This document shows positions 27,088 to 35,637 of a DNA stretch of 64,000 nt, one piece after another. Positions within the stretch are counted from its first letter, which is position 1. Every line of letters begins with the position of its first letter. The position numbers and the translations under genes are program-made. The stretch is from Vibrio splendidus (lineage in GTDB: Bacteria > Pseudomonadota > Gammaproteobacteria > Enterobacterales > Vibrionaceae). The notes under the pieces are model-generated. The model had not been told where the DNA came from. It saw only the letters and a list, made by a program, of their open reading frames with translations, and ran no database searches. The DNA lies in NCBI RefSeq assembly GCF_001557875.1, contig NZ_LNRF01000001.1, positions 1,054,001 through 1,118,000 of the forward strand. Reading direction: 5' to 3'.

Positions 27088-28230
27088 TTAAGCATATTGT
27101 TCCACTGTCATCGCCCAATTTTTCTTCTGTTGTTCGAAATTCATTTTGATTTGCTGGTAACGAACTTTAAGAACTGAGTGTTCGTACTTCTTCACAACAT
27201 CTTCACGTTTACTTTCAAGTAGCTGCTTTTTGACTTCGTAGTACTCGTTCATGTTTGATACTAGAGCATCGAACTCTTGCTGAAGCTTGTCTGCGATTTG
27301 TTGCTTGTCGGCACGGTGCATAATTTTTTGCTGCGTGCGTTTAAGTAGCATAGACGCTTCGGCTTTCTCGATACGAGCTTGAGGGGTTTTCTTTAGCTTA
27401 CTTGCCAGTCCCATCAGCGAAGCACTCTTGATCAACCACTTTGTTGGATCGTATTGCCACCAGTAAATTCCGTTACGGTAGTCGTTCTCAAAGATGTGGT
27501 GGAAGTTATGGTAGCCTTCGCCAAAAGTAAGAACTGCTAACACACCGTTATCACGGGCTGTGTTTTTGTCAGTAAAAGGTTGGCTACCCCAGATGTGAGC
27601 AAGGGAGTTGATGAAGAATGTCGTGTGGTGGTTAAGTACCAAACGAACAGCACCTACGATTAACAACATGCCAAGCACGTCACCGTAAATAACACCTAAA
27701 GCGATAGGAACACCGAAGTTCATCAGCAATGCCAACAGAACATAGTGCTTGTGCTGCCACATAACAATCTTGTCTTTTTTAAGATCACGGCAGTTTTCAT
27801 AGTTTTCATACATTGAGGTACTGTAATTACGAATCATCCAGCCTATGTGTGAGTACCAAAACCCTCGTTTTGCAGAGTATGGGTCTTTGTCATTGTTATC
27901 GACATGCTTGTGGTGTACTCGATGATCAGAAGACCAGTGTAGCGCGCTGTTCTGCAGGGCAAATGCACCACCTAATGCAAATAAGAATCTTAGGCTTGAA
28001 TGCGCTTCAAAAGCTTTGTGTGACCATAAACGGTGATAACCTGTCGTGATTGAAAGGTTACAGAACGTAAAACAGATCGCTAGCCATATCCAGTGCTCCA
28101 TACCATAGCCAAAAAAGTAGCCATAAACAGGGGCCGCAACAACAGCAAGCAGCATACTAAAAGAGAATATAAAAATATTGAGCCAGATTAATGGCGGCTT
28201 TTTTGTTGATGGGTTATCGGCACTATTCAT
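27088..28230 (-). CDS. acyl-CoA desaturase (delta-9 type, membrane di-iron)
   Basis: The enzyme introduces a double bond into saturated acyl chains in the membrane. Three histidine boxes are visible: HRLWSH, HRVHHKH and GYHNFHH. Four membrane segments lie in the first 240 residues, and a charged coiled-coil-like tail of about 120 residues follows (KAEASMLLKRTQQKIMHRADKQ and onward). The ATG at 28230 (MNSADNPST) gives 380 aa. A longer in-frame reading to 28281 would run into the operator at 28273-28289, so it is rejected. Upstream are two FabR/DesT-like palindromes, which fits control by membrane fatty-acid composition. Confidence 0.9.
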   Translation of the reverse strand: MNSADNPSTKKPPLIWLNIFIFSFSMLLAVVAAPVYGYFFGYGMEHWIWLAICFTFCNLSITTGYHRLWSHKAFEAHSSLRFLFALGGAFALQNSALHWSSDHRVHHKHVDNNDKDPYSAKRGFWYSHIGWMIRNYSTSMYENYENCRDLKKDKIVMWQHKHYVLLALLMNFGVPIALGVIYGDVLGMLLIVGAVRLVLNHHTTFFINSLAHIWGSQPFTDKNTARDNGVLAVLTFGEGYHNFHHIFENDYRNGIYWWQYDPTKWLIKSASLMGLASKLKKTPQARIEKAEASMLLKRTQQKIMHRADKQQIADKLQQEFDALVSNMNEYYEVKKQLLESKREDVVKKYEHSVLKVRYQQIKMNFEQQKKNWAMTVEQYA

Positions 28231-28272
28231 TAGCAAATTTCCATTGGGCTTACATCTGTGCGCTAGAATATC

Positions 28273-28289
28273 AGCGTACACGTGTAAGT
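28273..28289. promoter_or_regulatory. FabR/DesT-like operator 1 upstream of the desaturase gene
   Basis: AGCGTACACGTGTAAGT contains the perfect palindrome TACACGTGTA (28277-28286). From memory, it closely resembles the FabR operators of E. coli fabA and fabB, whose core is GTACAnnTGT. It lies 43 bases upstream of the chosen desaturase start. Confidence 0.6.
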
Positions 28290-28299
28290 CAAGATTGAA

Positions 28300-28316
28300 A
28301 GTGTAAACGTGTATTA
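28300..28316. promoter_or_regulatory. FabR/DesT-like operator 2 upstream of the desaturase gene
   Basis: AGTGTAAACGTGTATTA is a second copy of the same motif, with core TAAACGTGTA (28304-28313), one base off a perfect palindrome. Its centre is 27 bases from that of the first copy. Two copies suggest cooperative or graded repression by a TetR-type fatty-acid regulator encoded elsewhere. Confidence 0.55.
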
Positions 28317-28396
28317 GTATGTTTTACTTAAATATTGTATAAAGGTAGTGTGAAATGTAGTAGCAAGTCATAAATGGAAGTACTAAGGGCTAATAA

Positions 28397-28942
28397 ATGG
28401 AAATTAAGGTAGCTGAATATAAAGATTATGAGCGGATTGCCCAATTACATGCGGATAGCTGGAAGCTATATTACCGCGGCATTCTTGCTGATGATTACTT
28501 AGAGAATGATGTTTTGGAGGACAGATCTGTTATTTGGCAGACTCGTTTGATTAATCCTCCTTTCAACCAACATGTTTTATTGCTTGAAGAAGGCGGTTTA
28601 CTGGTTGGTTTCGTCTGCGCGTTTGGTAATCACAACTTTGAGCGTGGCACGTTCATTGATGCGTTACATGTAGACAATAATTATCGCGGTAGAGGTATTG
28701 GTAAGCGTCTACTGTCTGAATTATCGAAATGGTTGCAGCAATACTATTCGGACTCAGGGCTTTACCTAGAGGTGATGTCTGAGAACCACCAAGCGATAGC
28801 TTTTTATGAGGCGATTGGCGGCAAAGAAGAACTTGAGCAAGTTTGGAACGCACCATGCGGTAGCCAAGTGAACGAGAAAGTGATTTCTTGGAACTCTCCT
28901 GTTGAACTTGAACAGAAAACAGCAAGCGTCGTGTATTCTTAG
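28397..28942 (+). CDS. GNAT family N-acetyltransferase
   Basis: The 181-aa cytoplasmic protein has the GNAT fold. The acetyl-CoA-binding motif A is visible as HVDNNYRGRGIGKRLL, followed by LYLEVMSENHQAIAFYEAIGG, the usual motif B. The acceptor substrate (small molecule or protein N-terminus) is not evident. It is a single gene divergent from the desaturase, ending about 80 bases before a strong terminator. Confidence 0.85.
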   Translation: MEIKVAEYKDYERIAQLHADSWKLYYRGILADDYLENDVLEDRSVIWQTRLINPPFNQHVLLLEEGGLLVGFVCAFGNHNFERGTFIDALHVDNNYRGRGIGKRLLSELSKWLQQYYSDSGLYLEVMSENHQAIAFYEAIGGKEELEQVWNAPCGSQVNEKVISWNSPVELEQKTASVVYS

Positions 28943-29024
28943 TTGATTCTTGTTTAATACTGGTTTTTTGCTAATTAACAACTTCTGACCGAAGTTACTT
29001 TAAAGTCGAAGAACAAAGACAAAA

Positions 29025-29050
29025 GCCCCGAGCATTAAATTGTTCGGGGC
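29025..29050. terminator. bidirectional terminator, GNAT / GGDEF genes
   Basis: GCCCCGA (29025-29031) pairs with TCGGGGC (29044-29050), and the stem extends by further pairs into the loop. AAAA precedes it and TTTTTT follows. Confidence 0.87.
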
Positions 29051-29111
29051 TTTTTTGATTGGATTCGTGGCCGTTTTAATGATTCGCTAAGACGCGTGAA
29101 ATACTGGGCGA

Positions 29112-30248
29112 TTAATCACACCATGTGATCTTATTCCTACCGCCTTTCTTCGAAATGTAGAGTGCTTGGTCGGCGTCGTCGATAAGTTGCTCTACAGAAC
29201 CAAGGGCCTGCGGTGCATGTTTCACACCGATTGAAATCGTTACTTCTAACCTAAGGCGAGAAGGGGATTCTAAAAGGGAATTAACTAGCGATTTAATTGA
29301 AGCCTCGGTTTCTCCTTGAACCATCACCAAAAACTCTTCACCACCGTATCGAAAGCAGTTACTACTGGTCGGTAGTCGTTTTTGAATTTCATCGGCCAAT
29401 TCTTTGATCACCATATCGCCCATTTGGTGGCCGTAGGTGTCGTTAATCAGTTTGAAATGATCAATATCTATCATGATCGATGTAATGGATAGCTGACGGT
29501 TTATGCTCGGTTCTATCACCTGATGAAGATAAAGGCGGTTGTAGCAGCCCGTTAGCGCGTCTTGATAAGAAAGCGCCTCAAACATATTGGATTGTTTGCG
29601 AAGCTGAATCGCTTGTTTACGCAGTTGCTCGGATTGAGCGAAACGTTTGTGTACTTCTAAATCACGTCTTATACAGGCCGCTGAGATTAGGATGTAAGCC
29701 GAAATATAAACAGAAATTGTTTCGATCTCATGCTTTGGCTCGGCTTCATAAAGCAGTGGTGCAAGGCCGATGAGATAAGCCAAAAAGATAAACGACAGGG
29801 TAGAGATACTGTACTTGGCTGACAACCTTGAAAACGTACCAATGTAGATCATCACTAAAATGATACCGCCTTGGTAATCGAAGTTGTTCAGCTCAATAGC
29901 AAGTCGACCGACATAGACCAAGAAAAGTGAGCTAATTACAAGGAAAGTGCTTTCTACGAGTTCCAAAACGTTGGGTTTGTTTGTAATGCAGTATCTGGCA
30001 ACAGCCATCATCAATAGAAAAAGTATGACTCGGAATATGATAGGTGTAATGCACTCGCTACCAAAGTGGATGTAGTCGGTGATGATGAAAGCACAGAATA
30101 TTGAGATTGGGATGTAGATGAAATTTATGTACGGCAAATAAATTTCATTATCGAAATAGGTTTTAAATCTTTGATTCTTGAACCCAGAATAAGAGCGCAT
30201 TGAGAAATTAGCCGAGATTGATACACAATAATTTGCGTAGTATGTCAC
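29112..30248 (-). CDS. membrane-bound diguanylate cyclase (GGDEF)
   Basis: This enzyme makes cyclic di-GMP. The N-terminal half has about six membrane helices (residues 45-210), likely an integral-membrane sensor. A short coiled coil (LRKQAIQLRKQSNMFEALS) then leads into a GGDEF domain with the active-site loop RYGGEEF and the substrate segment DIDHFKLINDTYGHQMGD. No EAL domain is present, and no RxxD inhibitory site is obvious just before GGEEF. The start is uncertain: the longest reading uses GTG at 30248, while the ATG at 30200 (MRSYSGF) gives 362 aa. It is a single gene. Confidence 0.85.
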   Translation of the reverse strand: MTYYANYCVSISANFSMRSYSGFKNQRFKTYFDNEIYLPYINFIYIPISIFCAFIITDYIHFGSECITPIIFRVILFLLMMAVARYCITNKPNVLELVESTFLVISSLFLVYVGRLAIELNNFDYQGGIILVMIYIGTFSRLSAKYSISTLSFIFLAYLIGLAPLLYEAEPKHEIETISVYISAYILISAACIRRDLEVHKRFAQSEQLRKQAIQLRKQSNMFEALSYQDALTGCYNRLYLHQVIEPSINRQLSITSIMIDIDHFKLINDTYGHQMGDMVIKELADEIQKRLPTSSNCFRYGGEEFLVMVQGETEASIKSLVNSLLESPSRLRLEVTISIGVKHAPQALGSVEQLIDDADQALYISKKGGRNKITWCD

Positions 30249-30421
30249 AGTCTTTGGGATTGTAAACGGCCGTTTCTATAGATTTGTCAGTATGTTAGCT
30301 AGATCAACAAACGGTAACACGCAATACTCACGCTCTATTATCGATAGAACGTGAATATCTTAGAGGCTGGTGTAAGAGTGGTAAACAGAAACTAAAGTAG
30401 ATTAATAAAAACTAATAGCGA

Positions 30422-31357
30422 TTAACGCTTGTTCTTCAAGTAGCGCTTACGACGCTCTTCTTTTTTCTTAATCTGTTGTTCGGCTTTCAGCGCAGCCGCT
30501 TCTTCAACTTCGATCAGCTCTTGTGTGATCATTTCAGGTAGCTCAAGTGTTACCTTACCTAAAGTGCCGTTACGCAATTCGTGAAGTAGGATTTCCGAAC
30601 ATTTGTGAATGTCGATATGACCACCGGCACGTAGTGCACCACGCTTACGACCAATTGCTTCCATCAATTCGATGTCAGACTCTGGCAGCTCTTCAATTTG
30701 GTAACGTTCTTGCAAAAGGTTAGGGTACTGCTTTGCTAGGTATTCTACTGTGTAGAATGCCACTTCATCGTATTCCATTGCCGTATCTTTTACAGCACCT
30801 GTTGCAGCCAAGCGGAAGCCACTGTGTGGGTTTTCTACTTTAGGCCAAAGGATTCCAGGAGTGTCAGAAAGAATCACGCCATTTTGTAGGTTGATACGTT
30901 GTTGGCGACGAGTTACCGCAGGTTGGTTACCTGTAACCGCAATCGTACGTCCAGCCAAGCAGTTGATGATCGTCGATTTGCCTACGTTAGGGATACCCAT
31001 GATCATTGTACGAATGTTCTTGCCCATCTGTTCACGGTGTGGCGCCAGCTTGCGTACTAGCTCCATAACGTGGTTAACTTCTTCTTTTACGCTAGTAGTA
31101 ATCGCAATCGCTTTAACGCCTTGCTCTTTCTCGAAGTGCTCAATCCAACGTTGAGTCAGTTCAGGGTCTGCAAGGTCACGCTTGTTCAACACTTTTACAC
31201 AAGGCTTATCGCCGCGCAGTGAAGAGATCATTGGGTTTTCGCTACTGAACGGGATACGAGCGTCCAATACTTCGATGATCACATCAACTTGTGGGATAAC
31301 TTCTTCGATTTCTTTGCGGGCTTTATGCATGTGACCCGGAAACCATTGAATAGACAT
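30422..31357 (-). CDS. ylqF: YlqF/RbgA-type circularly permuted ribosome GTPase
   Basis: The protein is a GTPase linked to late 50S ribosome assembly. The G motifs are permuted: NKRD (G4) comes first near residue 60, then GIPNVGKST (G1), then DTPG (G3). The opening MSIQWFPGHMHKARKEI is the YlqF signature. This ATG at 31357 has AAGG 9 bases upstream and gives 311 aa; a longer reading from 31390 adds 11 residues without support. A Lys/Glu-rich helix ends the protein (EEAAALKAEQQIKKKEER). Confidence 0.9.
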   Translation of the reverse strand: MSIQWFPGHMHKARKEIEEVIPQVDVIIEVLDARIPFSSENPMISSLRGDKPCVKVLNKRDLADPELTQRWIEHFEKEQGVKAIAITTSVKEEVNHVMELVRKLAPHREQMGKNIRTMIMGIPNVGKSTIINCLAGRTIAVTGNQPAVTRRQQRINLQNGVILSDTPGILWPKVENPHSGFRLAATGAVKDTAMEYDEVAFYTVEYLAKQYPNLLQERYQIEELPESDIELMEAIGRKRGALRAGGHIDIHKCSEILLHELRNGTLGKVTLELPEMITQELIEVEEAAALKAEQQIKKKEERRKRYLKNKR

Positions 31358-31573
31358 AGAGACAAACCTTGATAAATATATTTGCTGCACATTGTAAGGG
31401 TTCGCTAGGGCGTGTAAAGCGCTATGTTGTACCTGAAGCCATGTCTTTACAGTGTTACCTCGGAGCTATGGATGTCGCCTGACTAGATATGGCAGGAGTT
31501 TCCCTGCCATTTAACAACTCTTAGTAACAATGGATGAGATTGTACGAACGACTGACAGTTCTGGTTTGACGGG

Positions 31574-32569
31574 TTATTTCCTAGATCGAGACTCTAAGAA
31601 ATAGGTCATAAATACCATGTATAGTAAGACTAAAAATAGCTGGAAAATACGAACGTAGAATTTGTCATCCAATGCGCCGCTGCTTATTGATGTTCCCATA
31701 AGTACATTGAACCCGGTAAAGGCCGTAATATATATAGGCGCCTTTTGTGGTTCGGTATAAATCTTTATTCCGAAAAGCGTAATGATACTGAGTACAACCA
31801 TCATATATACATACATATTCGGTGCTAAAGATATGATGAGAAAAGCGACGAATGTAATTAGGCCTGCGAGGATGTTACTTGCTGTGAAAAATAACGCGGT
31901 CTTACCGGACGTTTCACTGCTTGCCATTAACGATAATAACATTACAAATGCAACGGTAAGTAGTATCTGAGAAAGTTGAAAATAGAAGTAAAAGCATACG
32001 AGCGGAAACGAAATCACCCATGCGCGCACAGCGGCTGTCCACCGCATTTCTTTGGTCAGTGGGGATGCGGGAAACCCTTCAAAGTCCGTCTTCTCTTCTT
32101 CTGGAAAATAAACGTGCGAAAGGGCGTACAAAGCGACGGCCAAAGTGCCTGAAAACGCAAAACCGATTCCTACATTAAGCGCGGATGCTTGATCGATTAT
32201 CGTTATAGATGGAAGTAATATCAGTTCGATCATTAAGAATGTTGCGAACATGACCCATTTAGGGTCGGTAAACAAATAGTATGCCCAAAGCATCCCGAGT
32301 GTGAGTGTAGAAAGAAAGGCAATTTTATACTCAGGTAGCCCTGTTGATACTGCGAATCCAATAGCAGCGGTGGATAGAAGCGCGTAGGCCAACTGTTTGA
32401 CATGGAGAATATGAAATTGAGGCTTATCAGCGATAAATTTTGCGGTCAGAAGTGGCGTACAAAAAGCTAATGGCCAGCTAAACCATAGTGCAAGGAATGT
32501 TGCTAAGCCGACTGTCGTGACGTAGCGAAAAATCCTACGTTCTTGTGCTTGATCTATTTTATCGAACAT
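31574..32569 (-). CDS. DUF2955/FUSC-like inner-membrane protein
   Basis: The 331-aa protein has about 10 membrane helices in two sets, separated by a polar loop (PEEEKTDFEGFPASPLTKEM). This matches the DUF2955 family, which resembles the membrane half of FUSC/aromatic acid exporters. It overlaps the upstream HlyD-type adaptor gene by 11 bases, so the two probably form an export system. The substrate is unknown; small aromatic acids are a guess from related pairs. Confidence 0.78.
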   Translation of the reverse strand: MFDKIDQAQERRIFRYVTTVGLATFLALWFSWPLAFCTPLLTAKFIADKPQFHILHVKQLAYALLSTAAIGFAVSTGLPEYKIAFLSTLTLGMLWAYYLFTDPKWVMFATFLMIELILLPSITIIDQASALNVGIGFAFSGTLAVALYALSHVYFPEEEKTDFEGFPASPLTKEMRWTAAVRAWVISFPLVCFYFYFQLSQILLTVAFVMLLSLMASSETSGKTALFFTASNILAGLITFVAFLIISLAPNMYVYMMVVLSIITLFGIKIYTEPQKAPIYITAFTGFNVLMGTSISSGALDDKFYVRIFQLFLVLLYMVFMTYFLESRSRK

Positions 32570-33665
32570 AAGAGAACAAGCTCACTACATTAATCCAGGT
32601 TTTTCCAAGCAGGTTAAATAGAGTGTTTTCGCCAGTATAAACGATGACATCTGCTTGGCCTCCAATTCGCATTGAATGGATCGCCGATGGCTCGTTTATT
32701 TTAATCGTAACTGGAATACGTTGTGTGTCTCTTAACCATCCATTTTGGTTTTGTACATTCGCAAGGTCGCCAAGTTGTTCGTTTTTACCCCATGTGACCC
32801 CCAAGTCGATTGAAGAAACTGTGCCTTTGAATGTCGTGCCTGGAGCAAGATCTAATGCAATTTCAACGTCATCGCCTGGTTTTATGTTACCGAGACTATT
32901 TTCTCTAAAATAAGCTTCAAGCCATAAATTGTCGCTTTCGACGAAGGTGACCAATGGAGAGCCTGAAGAAGCGTAAGAACCTTCTGATAAGCTCAAGTTG
33001 GTTACCGCACCATCTGAAGGCGCTGCTAGGGTTGTGCGTGATAAGTCCAATTGGGCTTTTTGTAACTCAAGTAGTGCTGATTGTATTTGTGCATTTTCCT
33101 CTCCCTCAGAACCCACTTGAGCTTTGGCTTTTTCTAGATTAGCGTGAGCGTTCATGACTTCAGCATTAGCTTTATCAATCGTGGCACGTGTTGTATCGGC
33201 ATCAGACTTTGATACGACCCCTTTGTCTGCCATAGCCAATACTCGTTGACCCTGACGCCGAGCATTTTGTTGTGCAACTAACGATGTTGTGAGTTGTGCT
33301 TGAGCGGAAATAATACTGGCCATTTGCGCCCCAACTTGCTGTCCGGCTATCTTCAATTTTGCTTCTGCTTGTTTAACGGCTATCTCATAGTCGGTAGAGA
33401 CAATTTTGAGTAACACGTCATTTTTCTCAACTTTAGTGTTTGCAGTAATATTAATTCTCTCTATTTGTCCTGATACTTGTGGTTTTAAGGAAATGACGTT
33501 GCCTTCAACCCTAACGTTGTCGGTAGTTGGAATAATTCTGTCTGAAACTACAGCGATGCCGATGGAAAGGATGGTGAATGCCAATAAGCTGTTTGTTGTT
33601 ATTTTTACTTTATTGATTGGTTTCTTTTTTTGCGTTTCGGTGTCGATTTGTTTTATTTCTGACAT
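32559..33665 (-). CDS. HlyD/EmrA-type membrane fusion protein
   Basis: The 368-aa protein has one N-terminal membrane helix (about residues 24-44, LLAFTILSIGIAVVSD), a biotinyl-lipoyl-like segment (VISLKPQVSGQIERINI), a long coiled-coil hairpin (residues 95-205), and a second lipoyl half (TLAAPSDGAVTNLSLSEGSYAS). It ends in a beta-barrel region. It is the first gene of a two-gene operon with the DUF2955 protein and would carry the substrate across the periplasm. Confidence 0.88.
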   Translation of the reverse strand: MSEIKQIDTETQKKKPINKVKITTNSLLAFTILSIGIAVVSDRIIPTTDNVRVEGNVISLKPQVSGQIERINITANTKVEKNDVLLKIVSTDYEIAVKQAEAKLKIAGQQVGAQMASIISAQAQLTTSLVAQQNARRQGQRVLAMADKGVVSKSDADTTRATIDKANAEVMNAHANLEKAKAQVGSEGEENAQIQSALLELQKAQLDLSRTTLAAPSDGAVTNLSLSEGSYASSGSPLVTFVESDNLWLEAYFRENSLGNIKPGDDVEIALDLAPGTTFKGTVSSIDLGVTWGKNEQLGDLANVQNQNGWLRDTQRIPVTIKINEPSAIHSMRIGGQADVIVYTGENTLFNLLGKTWINVVSLFSYVR

Positions 33666-34010
33666 GCGAGGCTCTCAACTTAAGGTTCTGATATGTAGGG
33701 ATTTAGGTGTTCTACTCCCATCAATGAACCATCAGGTTATTAATGAGATAGTGAACTGTTTTTAAGATGAACATAAGATCAAATATCTTGATTTAATGGC
33801 CATATCGTGACATTGAAATTTTTATTGGCGTGATGAAATTGAAATGTATCCTCGGGCAGAGTCCAATCGGTATAAATTAAAGTAGTTATTTTTGATGTGT
33901 CGCCAAATGGCTAGCATGGCGTCAGATGAATGATTAGCATCAATTTTTGAATATTATTTGCTGTCAATTTAATGGCTTGATAACTGCAATTAATATAAGA
34001 CCAACGTTAA
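33666..34010. other. intergenic region, nothing named
   Basis: This 345-base AT-rich stretch separates the divergent hlyD-like gene and the small exported protein gene, so it must contain both promoters. I see no hairpin, repeat or named operator in it. Confidence 0.4.
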
Positions 34011-34022
34011 ATGGAACTGGAT

Positions 34023-34235
34023 ATGAAACTGATAAAGACTCTCGCGTTATCTATGATTGTGTTGACTGCCAACGCGTATGCAATCACAGATGCCAGTAAG
34101 ATTGGCGCAAACTCAGGTGCTATGAATTACTGCTACGATAACTTTTCTGACCCTAGCCAAAATTCGAAATACAAAATTCTAAAAATCAAAACCTATGACA
34201 AGTATCGAGATCTACCTAGTGACGAGCGTTATTAA
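34023..34235 (+). CDS. small exported protein, possibly frameshifted
   Basis: From the ATG at 34023 the product is 70 aa with a clear signal peptide (MKLIKTLALSMIVLTANAYA). The mature part is polar with one cysteine (GAMNYCYDNFSD) and ends KYRDLPSDERY. An in-frame ATG at 34011 adds four residues. The stop overlaps an ATG in the next frame (TAATG, 34233-34237) that opens a second short reading frame, so this may be the first half of a longer protein broken by a one-base change. I do not recognise the family. Confidence 0.55.
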   Translation: MKLIKTLALSMIVLTANAYAITDASKIGANSGAMNYCYDNFSDPSQNSKYKILKIKTYDKYRDLPSDERY

Positions 34236-34333
34236 TGAAAACGGCAGCAGAAGAAGGCGAGTATTTAGGGGATCCTCTGGATAAGAATCGATGCAATAGC
34301 CTAAGAAAGATGCTTTATATTCAGTACAACTAA
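34235..34333 (+). pseudogene. possible out-of-frame second half of the small exported protein
   Basis: The next frame encodes 32 residues (MKTAAEEGEYLGDPLDKNRC, then NSLRKMLYIQYN). It has no signal peptide and one cysteine, which could pair with the single cysteine of the first half. A terminator follows 14 bases after its stop, so the transcription unit includes it. Either the two were one gene of about 105 residues or this is a coupled microprotein. Confidence 0.4.
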
Positions 34334-34347
34334 ATAGTATGCATTTA

Positions 34348-34376
34348 GCCCCTTATTCAATTTACTAATAAGGGGC
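34348..34376 (+). terminator. terminator after the small exported protein gene
   Basis: GCCCCTTATT (34348-34357) pairs with AATAAGGGGC (34367-34376), followed by TTTCTAATTCTT. Its position after 34333 supports that both short reading frames belong to one transcript. Confidence 0.8.
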
Positions 34377-34444
34377 TTTCTAATTCTTAGGCAGGATTTT
34401 CAACATATCAACGTGAAGTGAATAAGGTCGGAAGGTGAAAGCAT

Positions 34445-35449
34445 ATGAATAGAGGAGTACCACTTGTTCGCACAGATTGTATTCATGATCTAGCTGAACT
34501 CTTTAGTGAAAAAGATATTAATGTCCATTCTTTGATTACTGGTGTTAAAGCACCTGTTGACATACAAACATGTGAATTCCCGTTTATACCTGAGACTGTT
34601 TTACTGAACATCATCAGAATGTTTGGTGAAAGTGTTTCGCTGGATACATTTGTGACTCGTGTTTGGTTAATGTGTAAGAACACCTATATACCTGGCGTGA
34701 TTGCTCATTTGGTTAAAGCAAGGGAGGGCACTGTAAAAGAAGCACTAGAAGAATTCTGTGAAATCATTCGATATTACTCAAGCGGAGTTAGAATATCTTT
34801 AAAGCTCCATAATGATTGTTACTGGTTAGTTCGTGAAAAAGAGGGCGCTACACAAGACTGGTTTAAGTACGCCGAGATATTTTCGATCATTTTTCTGGAT
34901 GAGTTGGTAACAGCTTTGACAAAACAAAACAGCAAAGAAAAGTATGTGACAATTGTTAGCCCACATACGGAGTGCTTTTTTGAATGTTCAAAGTTAGCAC
35001 ATGTTCAGTTTTTCACACTCCGTTCAGTCACAGGTATTCGCCTAAATAACGAACTTTTGAATCAGAAAGTTAACTCACTAAAAAAGTCAGAACGAAGAGT
35101 ACTCACAGATCGAGAAGGTATCCCTAGTGATTTTTTGTGCTCATTCAAATATGCCATGCAACCATACTTGTCGATGGGAAAGTTACCTATATCAACGGCT
35201 GCGAACATATTGGGAATGAGTCCTAGGACTATCCAGAGGCGCTTACTCGGCGCAAGTTTAACTTATCGCGAAGTGTTAGATGATCTTATTTTAAATGAGG
35301 CTCAGGTTCGACTGAAGCACTCGGACGACTCAATAACGTCAATAGCTACCAATATCGGCTATGGTGAGTCTGCTAACTTCACTCGTTTCTTTAAACGCAA
35401 AACCGGTTTTACTCCCTCACAGTTCCGCAGTAGACATCAGTGCTTATAG
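34445..35449 (+). CDS. AraC family transcriptional regulator
   Basis: The 334-aa protein has a long N-terminal region resembling the Arabinose_bd-type domain and a C-terminal double helix-turn-helix (about residues 235-330). Signatures are ISTAANILGMSPRTIQRRL for the first helix-turn-helix and SITSIATNIGYGESANFTRFFKRKTGFTPSQFR for the second. It lies directly upstream of, and in the same direction as, the PLP decarboxylase gene, a likely target. The effector is unknown. Confidence 0.88.
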   Translation: MNRGVPLVRTDCIHDLAELFSEKDINVHSLITGVKAPVDIQTCEFPFIPETVLLNIIRMFGESVSLDTFVTRVWLMCKNTYIPGVIAHLVKAREGTVKEALEEFCEIIRYYSSGVRISLKLHNDCYWLVREKEGATQDWFKYAEIFSIIFLDELVTALTKQNSKEKYVTIVSPHTECFFECSKLAHVQFFTLRSVTGIRLNNELLNQKVNSLKKSERRVLTDREGIPSDFLCSFKYAMQPYLSMGKLPISTAANILGMSPRTIQRRLLGASLTYREVLDDLILNEAQVRLKHSDDSITSIATNIGYGESANFTRFFKRKTGFTPSQFRSRHQCL

Positions 35450-35637
35450 GTTGGTGTTTATGGGGAAGCGTTATATTTGATTCAATACTCGATATCTTAT
35501 TTTTAGAAGTGACACTTTGCTTTCTTTTTCTTGCCATAAGAACTTTAGTAAATCGTATTCGCGTGGCGTGATATGACAATTCCTCAAAGCCCAGATCCAA
35601 TAACATTATTGGGTAGACAACAAATAGAGGAATCATC

